This document shows, in pieces, positions 1 to 6,025 of a stretch of DNA of 16,125 nucleotides (its first letter is position 1; every line of letters begins with the position of its first letter). The stretch is from Pelethousia sp002409725. Lineage in GTDB: Bacteria; Bacillota; Clostridia; Christensenellales; CAG-138. The notes below the pieces were generated by a model, which saw only the letters and a program-made list of their open reading frames with translations, searched no databases and had not been told where the DNA came from. The stretch is from contig CALDNN010000208.1 in NCBI GenBank assembly GCA_937915455.1, forward strand, positions 1 to 16,125, in the 5' to 3' direction. A program made the translations under genes and the position numbers.

Positions 1-554
1 ATGGGGAGGGCCATGTTGTAGATGATCTCAGCCATCTCTTTGGCCGAACGCTGCAAGCCGGTTTTGAGCCAATGCTGGATTAGACCCACGCTGCCGTTGA
101 CCACGAAGATGAAATAGCAGGCGATGGTATCGTCGTCCCCCTCGCGGCCGGCAGCAAAGCTGGCCCCGCACTGCTGATAGATGAGGGTGAAAAGCTGCTT
201 GGGAAAATCGATATCCCCCTGCTCGCTTAGTAGGACCTGCAAATGGCGGCTGTTTTCCACCACGTATTGGCAGATCTCCTCGATCAGTTTGAGCATTTCT
301 GATTTATCCGTTTTGGTAACCACGTTGGCGATGGCTTCTCGGCCCCAGGAGAGGGTTTCGTCCTCAATCTGGCGCAAAAGATCGTATTGATCGCTGTAGT
401 GCGCGTAAAAAGTGGTGCGGTTGATATCCGCCCGCTCGCACAGCTCCTTGATGGTGATTTTGCTGATGGGTTTTTCCTTCATCAAATCGATGAGGCTATC
501 CTGCAATACCATGCGGGTGTAGCGCGATTTGCGATCGGTTTTTAACTCTTTCAT
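1..554 (-). CDS. TetR/AcrR-family transcriptional regulator (3' end cut by window edge)
   Basis: A continuous frame on the minus strand starts at the ATG at 554-552 and stays open to the window edge (184 codons visible). The start is set by GGAGGA at 561-566, 6 nt upstream. The N-terminus (about residues 12-60) is a typical TetR helix-turn-helix, with ITIKELCERADINRTTFYAH followed by a YSDQYDLL segment. The rest resembles the TetR_C_8-type C-terminal domain, with FVVNGSVGLIQHWLKTG near the visible end. Such proteins are dimeric repressors released by a small ligand. It is divergent from an ABC exporter pair with about 190 bp between the start codons, so it most likely represses that operon and itself. 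The ligand cannot be inferred. The family is clear; only the last few residues are missing if it has the usual length of about 185-200. Confidence 0.9.
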   Translation of the reverse strand, partial: MKELKTDRKSRYTRMVLQDSLIDLMKEKPISKITIKELCERADINRTTFYAHYSDQYDLLRQIEDETLSWGREAIANVVTKTDKSEMLKLIEEICQYVVENSRHLQVLLSEQGDIDFPKQLFTLIYQQCGASFAAGREGDDDTIACYFIFVVNGSVGLIQHWLKTGLQRSAKEMAEIIYNMALP

Positions 555-609
555 GATATATCCTCCGCTGCCTGCATCCACTTGCGGCCTGTTTGTTTTC
601 AAATCGACA

Positions 610-629
610 TCAACAGCCAGTTTTGTTGA
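610..629. promoter_or_regulatory. Candidate TetR operator palindrome
   Basis: TCAACA (610-615) and TGTTGA (624-629) form a perfect 6-bp inverted repeat around an 8-nt centre. It lies in the gap between the tetR-type gene and the ABC operon. A second, wider inverted repeat overlaps it (TTTTCAA at 596-602 and TTGAAAA at 626-632). The size and position fit a TetR-dimer operator. That the neighbouring regulator binds here is inference. Confidence 0.4.
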
Positions 630-658
630 AAATACAGCGTTTTAAAAACATCTGATGG

Positions 659-687
659 TTGCCAAAACGACACTGTGTTTTTATAAT
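659..687 (+). promoter_or_regulatory. Sigma-A-like promoter of the ABC exporter operon
   Basis: A -35 hexamer TTGCCA (659-664), a 17-nt spacer and a perfect -10 TATAAT (682-687) place the transcript start near 694, about 53 nt before the ATPase start. The spacer and flanks contain AAAAC...GTTTT symmetry that could also be bound by the divergent regulator. Confidence 0.75.
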
Positions 688-746
688 ATGTAATAAGCGG
701 TGAAAAGTCAAGATCCTTAATAAAGAACAGGCAGGTGCAAAGCCGG

Positions 747-1448
747 ATGGCTTATATCGAATTCAACAACATCATCAAGGAATACGCAGGGGAGGGCACG
801 GGTATCCGTGCGCTGGATGGCGCAAGCTTTTCCATCGAAAAAGGGGAGCTGGCGGTTATCCTGGGCGCTTCCGGCGCTGGCAAAACCACGGCGCTGAATA
901 TATTGGGCGGCATGGATACCGCCACCTCTGGCGAGGTGATCGTAGATGGCGTAAACATCTCCCAATACGACCACAAGAGGCTCACCGGCTACCGCCGCAC
1001 GGATATCGGCTTTGTGTTCCAATTTTATAACCTGGTGCCCAATCTCACGGCGCTGGAAAATGTGGAACTGGCAGCGCAGATCTGCAAGGATTCGCTTTGC
1101 GCTGCCGAAACGCTGGATAAGGTGGGCCTATCGGAGCGGAAAAACAACTTCCCCGCCCAGCTTTCCGGCGGGGAGCAGCAGCGCGTCTCCATTGCCCGGG
1201 CTTTGGCCAAAAACCCTAAGCTGCTCCTATGCGACGAACCGACCGGCGCGCTGGATTATAACACGGGCAAGCAGATTTTGCAGCTTTTGCAGGATACCTG
1301 CCGCAAGGAGAAGATCACCGTGCTGCTCATCACCCACAATTCCGCCCTCGCACCCATGGCGGATAAGGTGATCCACTTCAAAAGCGGCAAGGTGATCAAA
1401 ACCGTGGAAAACGCGCAGCCCACGCCCATTTCTGAGATCGAGTGGTAG
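747..1448 (+). CDS. ABC exporter ATP-binding protein, MacB/LolD-like
   Basis: This 233-residue ATPase powers the permease encoded 4 bp downstream. It carries Walker A GASGAGKTT (about residues 40-48), the ABC signature LSGGEQQRVSIARA, Walker B LLLCDEPTGALD and the switch histidine in LLITHN. These are diagnostic of the MacB/LolD/SalX subfamily, whose members couple to FtsX-type permeases and act in export or mechanotransmission, not in import. A GTG start at 735 is possible, but AGGTG at 733-737 sits 9 nt before the ATG at 747 and gives the standard N-terminus MAYIEFNNI. The gene follows a strong promoter and is divergent from a TetR regulator, an arrangement common for exporters of toxic compounds or antimicrobial peptides. 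The substrate is unknown. Confidence 0.92.
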   Translation: MAYIEFNNIIKEYAGEGTGIRALDGASFSIEKGELAVILGASGAGKTTALNILGGMDTATSGEVIVDGVNISQYDHKRLTGYRRTDIGFVFQFYNLVPNLTALENVELAAQICKDSLCAAETLDKVGLSERKNNFPAQLSGGEQQRVSIARALAKNPKLLLCDEPTGALDYNTGKQILQLLQDTCRKEKITVLLITHNSALAPMADKVIHFKSGKVIKTVENAQPTPISEIEW

Positions 1449-1452
1449 CAAA

Positions 1453-4400
1453 ATGAACGCGGCTTATCAAAAGGACATCTGGCGCTCCATCCGCAAGGGC
1501 TGGAAGCGCTTCCTCTCCATCCTGGCCATCACTGCTCTGGGCGTAGGCATGCTGACCGGCCTTTACGCGGCCTGTACGGATATGTATTATTCGGCGGACG
1601 CTTTTTTTGACGCGCAAAACCTTTTCGATATCCGCATCCTCTCCACCTTGGGGCTGACAGACGAGGATGTAGAAGCCATTGCCCAAGTGGCGGGCGTGGA
1701 GGCCGCCGAGGGCGCATATTATGAAACCGTACATACGGATGTGAACGGGGTGCGCAAGAGCGTAGAGATGACCGTGCTCAGCGAGAACTGCCTGAACATC
1801 CCTTATTTGCTTGCGGGCAGCCTGCCCGCAAAGCCGGGCGAGATCGCCGTTACGCAAAAATACCTCACCGACAGCGGCAAGGCCTTGGGCGATACGCTAT
1901 CTATCGAAGAAGATTTGGATGAGGGCGAAGAAGAGGAACCGGCCGCCGGGCAGGCGGAGGTTTCGGCGGACGAACCGGCGGACGAAGAGAACGACGGCCT
2001 CGATACGGATATTGAGCTGGATATGGAGGTGGAGATCGAGGAAGAAGCCGAAACGCCCACCTTCCGGCATGCAAGCTACACCATTACAGCCGTGGTCATG
2101 GACCCTAAGGATATCCGTGGGGATGGCCAGGCCAACGTCTTCCGCTCCGCCCAAGCGACGGACTATACCTTTTTCATCTGTGCGGAGGATGCACAGGTGG
2201 ATGTTTACAGTGCCGTTTATATCACGCTCTGTGGCACGCGGGCTCTGAATGCTTTTGACGAGGCCTACGAGCAGGCTGTGCAGCGGGTGATCGATGAGAT
2301 CGAGAACCGCATCAAGGCCCAACGCACACGGGCGCGCTACGAGGCGGTGGTGGGCGAGGCCAACGTGAAGATCTCGGATGCCGAGGCCACCATGCAGGAG
2401 AAATTTGCCGAGGCGGATGAAAAATTCGCCGACGCCTGGCTGGATATTGGCGACGCAGAGGAGGAACTGGCCGACGGCGAGCGCACATTGACCTGCGAGG
2501 AACGGGATGCGAAAAAGAAAATCGCACAAGCCTGGGAAGAAATCATGGACGGCAAGCGCGAGCTGGCCGAGGGCTGGCAGGAACTGGTGGATGGCGAGCG
2601 CGAGCTGAAAGACGGACTGGCTGAATATTGGGAGAACGCCGATAAGCTGGAAGAAGGAAAGGCCAAGCTCAAAGAGGAACGCGAAAAGGCGGAGGCGGGG
2701 TTTGCCGAGGCCGAACAGAAACTAACGAATGGTCTAAACGAGCTGCAAACGCAGATGGCCGCCCTAGAGCAGGGGAGGGAGGCCCTCGCCGGTCCCTTGA
2801 CGGAGGCGGAGGGCCAGGCGGCGGGGGCACTAGCGGCGCTGGAAGCGGCGCAGGCGCTGCTGAGCCAGCTGGAGGCGGCCCCGGAGCCTGATGCAGCGGC
2901 GATTGCCGCACAGCAGGAGGCCGTATCAAACGCGCAGGAGGGCCTGACCGCCGCCAACGAAGCCGTTGCCGCTCTCCAAGGCCAGCTGGCCGAGCTCGAT
3001 GGTCAATCACAGCAACTGCAAGCTGCCATCACGGATGTGGAAGCGCAGCAGAGCGCCTTTGAAGTGCAAAAGGCGGAAGCCCTGGCGAAATTGGACGCGG
3101 CCGACGCCGAGATGGCGGCGGGGGAGAAGAAGCTTAAAGAAGGCTGGCAGGAGCTGCAAGACGGTATCCGCGAACTGGAAGAGGGCAAGGCGGAATGGCT
3201 GGATGGTAAGATCGAGCTGGAAGAAGGCGAGGCCGAGCTGATTGACAAGGAGGCCGACGCCAAGAAGGAGATCGCCGAGGGCTGGCAGGAGATTGAGGAT
3301 GGCCGGGTTGAATTAGAGGATGGCCGCTCGGAGCTTCTCGACAAGGAGCGGGAATACGCGGATAAGAAGCTCGAAGCCTACCAAAAGTTGGCGGATGCCC
3401 GCGCCGAGGTGGATGATATCGATATGACTGAATGGTATGTGCAGGATCGGGAATCCCTCGATAGCTACGCGAGCCTGAGCAGCGACCTTTCCTCCATCGA
3501 GGCCGTGGGCCGGGTATTCCCGGTGATCTTCTTGCTGGTGGCCGTACTGATCAGCCTCACCACCATGACCCGTATGGTAGAGGAGGAGCGGGGCCTGATC
3601 GGCCTATATAAGGCGCTGGGCTTCGCAGATGCCGCCATATACCTGCGCTATATTCTGTTTGCTTTTGTCGCCTGCCTATTGGGCGGCGCTTGCGGCGACC
3701 TATTCGGCTTTGTCCTCATGCCAAAGTTTATCGTGCTGGTGCTGGAGGAGCTCTACCATCTGCCGCATTATTACCTGCGCTTTGATCTGGCCTACGGCGT
3801 GGGCGGCGTGCTGCTGTTCATGGCCGGGATCGTAGGGGCGACGGTGCTGGCCTGCCACAGCGAACTGGCGCAAATGCCGGCCGCGCTCATGCGGCCCAAA
3901 GCGCCCCGTGCGGGCGCGCGGGTGCTGCTCGAGCGCGTGCCGGCCATCTGGAACCGGCTCAAATTCCTCAACAAGGTCACCGTGCGTAACCTCTTCCGCT
4001 ATAAAAAGCGTCTGTTCATGACCGTGGGCGGCATCATGAGCTGCACGGCCCTGATCCTCTGTGGCTTTGCCATCAAGGATTCCATTGCCGATCTGGAGCC
4101 CAAGCAATACGACAACATCTACCGCTATGACCTGCTGGCCGTCTTTGAGGAAGAGGACAATGCGGCTATGCTTGAAGAGCTGGCGGGAGACGCGAACATC
4201 GCCGATTACGTAAACCTGCGCATCGAGAGCGTGAAGCTCATCAACATGGAGGGCCGCTCGGAAAAGGTGCAGCTGATGGCCGTGCCGCAGGATGCCGCCT
4301 TTGCGGATTATATCCGCCTAGAAACGCCGGAGGATACCATAGCGAAGCTGGAGGATGGCGGCGTGTTGGTCACCCAGAATGCGGCCAACCTGCACGGCCT

Positions 4401-5079
4401 TGAAATTGGAGATAGCGTCTACGTGCAAAACCTCGATTTGGTGCAGCGCGAGGCTAAGGTGGCCGGGATTGTACGCAATTATATGGGCAACAGCGTGTAT
4501 ATGACGGCCGCGCTGTATGAAAGCCTGTTCGAGGAATACCAACCCAACGGCGTGTTGGCGCATATGTCGCTTGCTTGCACGGATCATAGCGCCTATGTGG
4601 ATGCGCTGATCGATAACGATTCCGTGATCTCCGCCGTGAGCAAGGCAGACTTAAAGGAGAACTTCGGCTTTGAGCTGGTGAATGCGCTGGTGCTGCTGAT
4701 TACCGCCATGGCCGGCGGCCTCGCCTTTGTGGTTCTCTTCACCCTGGCCCATACCAATATCTCCGAGCGGGTACGGGAGCTTTCCACCATCAAGGTGCTG
4801 GGCTTTTACGATGGCGAGGTGCATCAATATGTGAATAAGGAAACGCTGATCCTCACCCTGGTGGGTATCCTGCTGGGCCTGCCGCTGGGCCGCTCCATCA
4901 GCGGCTTCCTCACCGCAGCGCTGAATATGCCCTCCATCTATTTCGCGGTATATGTGGCCCCGGCCAGCTACGCCATCTCCGCCGGCCTTACCTTCAGCTT
5001 TGCCCTGCTGGTAAACCTGCTGACCAACCGCACGCTCAACCGCATTGATATGGTGGAGGCGCTCAAGAGCGTGGAATAG
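1453..5079 (+). CDS. Large FtsX-family ABC permease with coiled-coil ectodomain
   Basis: This 1208-residue membrane partner of the upstream ATPase has the topology of large Firmicutes FtsX/MacB permeases. There is one N-terminal membrane helix (about 19-41), a very long extracytoplasmic loop, a first FtsX block (three helices within about 685-800), a short linker with another helix (about 855-875), a second ectodomain, and a C-terminal FtsX block (about 1072-1200) ending in MVEALKSVE. The first loop holds a highly acidic stretch (about 152-200) and a long coiled coil (about 284-655) built on E-L-x-D-G periodicities, with GWQE motifs at about 374, 564 and 610. Such loops can span much of the cell wall. 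Translation is probably coupled to the ATPase (4-bp gap). The substrate is unknown. The family is clear; a role in peptide or drug efflux is inference from the TetR neighbour. Confidence 0.9.
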   Translation: MNAAYQKDIWRSIRKGWKRFLSILAITALGVGMLTGLYAACTDMYYSADAFFDAQNLFDIRILSTLGLTDEDVEAIAQVAGVEAAEGAYYETVHTDVNGVRKSVEMTVLSENCLNIPYLLAGSLPAKPGEIAVTQKYLTDSGKALGDTLSIEEDLDEGEEEEPAAGQAEVSADEPADEENDGLDTDIELDMEVEIEEEAETPTFRHASYTITAVVMDPKDIRGDGQANVFRSAQATDYTFFICAEDAQVDVYSAVYITLCGTRALNAFDEAYEQAVQRVIDEIENRIKAQRTRARYEAVVGEANVKISDAEATMQEKFAEADEKFADAWLDIGDAEEELADGERTLTCEERDAKKKIAQAWEEIMDGKRELAEGWQELVDGERELKDGLAEYWENADKLEEGKAKLKEEREKAEAGFAEAEQKLTNGLNELQTQMAALEQGREALAGPLTEAEGQAAGALAALEAAQALLSQLEAAPEPDAAAIAAQQEAVSNAQEGLTAANEAVAALQGQLAELDGQSQQLQAAITDVEAQQSAFEVQKAEALAKLDAADAEMAAGEKKLKEGWQELQDGIRELEEGKAEWLDGKIELEEGEAELIDKEADAKKEIAEGWQEIEDGRVELEDGRSELLDKEREYADKKLEAYQKLADARAEVDDIDMTEWYVQDRESLDSYASLSSDLSSIEAVGRVFPVIFLLVAVLISLTTMTRMVEEERGLIGLYKALGFADAAIYLRYILFAFVACLLGGACGDLFGFVLMPKFIVLVLEELYHLPHYYLRFDLAYGVGGVLLFMAGIVGATVLACHSELAQMPAALMRPKAPRAGARVLLERVPAIWNRLKFLNKVTVRNLFRYKKRLFMTVGGIMSCTALILCGFAIKDSIADLEPKQYDNIYRYDLLAVFEEEDNAAMLEELAGDANIADYVNLRIESVKLINMEGRSEKVQLMAVPQDAAFADYIRLETPEDTIAKLEDGGVLVTQNAANLHGLEIGDSVYVQNLDLVQREAKVAGIVRNYMGNSVYMTAALYESLFEEYQPNGVLAHMSLACTDHSAYVDALIDNDSVISAVSKADLKENFGFELVNALVLLITAMAGGLAFVVLFTLAHTNISERVRELSTIKVLGFYDGEVHQYVNKETLILTLVGILLGLPLGRSISGFLTAALNMPSIYFAVYVAPASYAISAGLTFSFALLVNLLTNRTLNRIDMVEALKSVE
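2557..3357 (+). repeat. Degenerate in-frame repeats encoding the permease coiled coil
   Basis: Within the permease gene, related units encoding patterns such as EGWQELxDGxxEL recur near 2569, 3139 and 3277, with the DNA core GGCTGGCAGGA shared. The first unit is separated from the other two by an Ala/Gln-rich stretch of different composition (about 2740-3060). This looks like tandem duplication of a coiled-coil module, not a mobile repeat. Confidence 0.55.
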
Positions 5080-5103
5080 TGCCAACCAGCCGCATAATAG
5101 CCA

Positions 5104-5132
5104 ATGACAAGGGCGGAAAAATATGGTATAAT
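5104..5132 (+). promoter_or_regulatory. Promoter of the bacterioferritin gene
   Basis: ATGACA (5104-5109, five of six matches to TTGACA), a 17-nt spacer and a perfect TATAAT (5127-5132) predict a start near 5139 and a leader of about 80 nt before bfr. I see no clear Fur box. A partial PerR-like symmetry overlaps the -10 but is weak. Confidence 0.75.
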
Positions 5133-5155
5133 AAATTAAACACTTACGGAGGCAT

Positions 5156-5221
5156 ATGCAGGCCAGCGCCGATCAAGGGCGATGGTATAAGAACGTACCA
5201 CGAAAGGAGCTTATACTATGA
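5156..5221 (+). CDS. Possible 21-codon upstream ORF coupled to bfr
   Basis: An ATG preceded by GGAGG (5148-5152, short 3-nt spacing) opens a frame encoding MQASADQGRWYKNVPRKELI plus Leu. Its TGA (5219-5221) overlaps the bfr start as ATGA. The frame lies wholly within the predicted bfr transcript and would let a terminating ribosome re-initiate on bfr. It contains no recognisable domain and could be chance. The evidence is only the ribosome binding site, the ATGA overlap and the position. Confidence 0.3.
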   Translation: MQASADQGRWYKNVPRKELIL

Positions 5222-5685
5222 AGGGGAATGACAAACTGATCGACAAGCTGAACTTTTTGCTCGCGGATGAGCTAACTGCCATCAACCAATATATCGTGCA
5301 TGCGGAAATGTGCGAGGATTGGGGCTATGGCAAGCTGCACAAAGGCTTTGAAAAGCGCGCCATCGATGAAATGAAGCACGCGGAAAAGCTCATCGGCCGT
5401 ATCCTCTTCCTGGGCGGTATGCCGGTCGTATCCAATTTGAACAGCATCCACATCGGCAGCGACGTTCCCAAGCAGGCGGAAAACGACCGCGTTGCCGAAA
5501 CCGGCGCGATTGCTGCCTATAACGAGGCCATCGTGCTGGCTGGCGAACTTTTAGATTACGCCACGCGGGATATCCTCGTGCAGATCCTCAACGATGAGGA
5601 TCGGCATCTGGATGAAATCCAGGAATTGCAGGATCAGATCGAGCAGATGGGCCTGCCCATGTTCCTTACGACCCAGGTCGGCTAG
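5218..5685 (+). CDS. bfr: Bacterioferritin
   Basis: Bacterioferritin is a 24-subunit cytoplasmic cage that oxidises Fe2+ at a di-iron centre and stores ferric mineral, with haem bound between subunits. At 155 residues the protein has the usual length. All expected ligands are present at standard positions: ferroxidase-site E18, E51, H54, E94, E127 and H130, with Y25, and the haem axial ligand M52. The N-terminus MKGNDKLIDKLN and the run DEMKHAEKLI are typical. AAAGGAG (5203-5209) lies 8 nt before the ATG. It is monocistronic by context: its own promoter upstream and a terminator 26 bp downstream. The presence of M52 argues for true haem-binding Bfr over plain ferritin or Dps. It probably protects against iron and peroxide stress in an anaerobe. 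Confidence 0.96.
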   Translation: MKGNDKLIDKLNFLLADELTAINQYIVHAEMCEDWGYGKLHKGFEKRAIDEMKHAEKLIGRILFLGGMPVVSNLNSIHIGSDVPKQAENDRVAETGAIAAYNEAIVLAGELLDYATRDILVQILNDEDRHLDEIQELQDQIEQMGLPMFLTTQVG

Positions 5686-5710
5686 GCCGGGGCACATCAC
5701 AAAACAAACC

Positions 5711-5747
5711 GGGGCGGTGCACATTCTGCGCCGCCCCTTGACTTTTC
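5711..5747 (+). terminator. Intrinsic terminator of bfr
   Basis: A 10-bp stem (5711-5720 with 5728-5737, one G-U pair) around a 7-nt loop is followed by TTGACTTTTCCC. The U-rich tail is interrupted because the same bases form the -35 box of the next promoter. Confidence 0.75.
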
Positions 5748-5766
5748 CCTGCTAAGCGACTATGCT
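5738..5766 (+). promoter_or_regulatory. Promoter of the mgtA leader
   Basis: TTGACT (5738-5743), a 17-nt spacer and TATGCT (5761-5766) predict a transcript start near 5773. The -35 box lies directly in the tail of the bfr terminator. This places any start codon at 5762 inside the -10 box, so the long reading frame from 5762 cannot define the mgtA protein start. Confidence 0.65.
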
Positions 5767-5811
5767 ACTTATGGGTAAAAAGGCCCAATATTCAAAAAAG
5801 GATGTGGAACA

Positions 5812-5928
5812 ATGGACGGCAAACCACGAAGTCCGCTGTGCGGCTTCGATCTCCAAGCTGAAAACACAAGCCAGCTTGCCGGCGCTTTTGCGGGCGGCTA
5901 TCCGTTGCGTTCCACTCTGCGCGGATAG
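5812..5928 (+). CDS. Possible 38-codon leader peptide ORF of mgtA
   Basis: Inside the leader, AAGGA (5798-5802) lies 9 nt before an ATG that opens a 38-residue frame beginning MDGKPRSPLCGF and ending GGYPLRSTLRG. It stops at TAG 5926-5928, exactly the end of the third hairpin and 18 nt before the terminator stem. The frame covers all the alternative pairing partners, including the candidate antiterminator at 5890-5898, so translation could decide between terminator and antiterminator, as mgtL does for enterobacterial mgtA. No similarity to mgtL is visible. It could be a chance frame in a structured RNA. Confidence 0.4.
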   Translation: MDGKPRSPLCGFDLQAENTSQLAGAFAGGYPLRSTLRG

Positions 5929-5946
5929 TTTGCTTCCGCATTTTCC

Positions 5947-5970
5947 GCCGCCTGCTGGGGCGGCTTTTTT
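5947..5970 (+). terminator. Intrinsic terminator (attenuator) in the mgtA leader
   Basis: A perfect 6-bp GCCGCC/GGCGGC stem (5947-5952 with 5959-5964) and 6-nt loop are followed by six T. It lies 56 nt before the mgtA start codon and inside the leader, so it must be bypassed for mgtA expression. Confidence 0.8.
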
Positions 5971-6025
5971 GTTGCCCTTCCTGTGCGCCAGCTGGGGAAT
6001 CCTATCACAGAAAGGAATGATTCCA

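Larger units (their letters stand above)
5773..5970 (+). promoter_or_regulatory. Structured mgtA leader with attenuator (candidate regulatory RNA)
   Basis: The 5' leader contains successive stems. One is 5827-5831 plus 5833-5836 with 5840-5848 (9 bp, one bulge). A second is 5854-5860 with 5872-5878 (7 bp, perfect). A third is 5898-5904 with 5922-5928 (CTATCCG/CGGATAG). The intrinsic terminator at 5947-5970 follows. GCGGGCGGC at 5890-5898 can pair over 9 bp (one G-U) with GCCGCCTGC at 5947-5955, which includes the 5' arm of the terminator, so it is a natural antiterminator. This is attenuation architecture. I could not match it to the M-box, Mn2+ (yybP-ykoY), NiCo or fluoride riboswitch consensus as I know them. 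The sensed signal is probably Mg2+ or a translation state, which is inference. Confidence 0.55.

Noticed and set aside
2337..2957. Ser/Ala-rich 206-codon minus-strand frame inside the permease gene
   Set aside because: Low-complexity mirror of the Glu/Ala-rich coiled coil; no RBS and no independent support.
5122..5137. PerR/Fur-like box at the bfr promoter
   Set aside because: About 10 of 14 positions match a PerR palindrome, and the match is largely due to the TATAAT box itself.
5762..6025. N-terminal extension of MgtA encoded from 5762
   Set aside because: It begins inside a -10 box and crosses a perfect intrinsic terminator. A good RBS and a family-like N-terminus are found at 6026.
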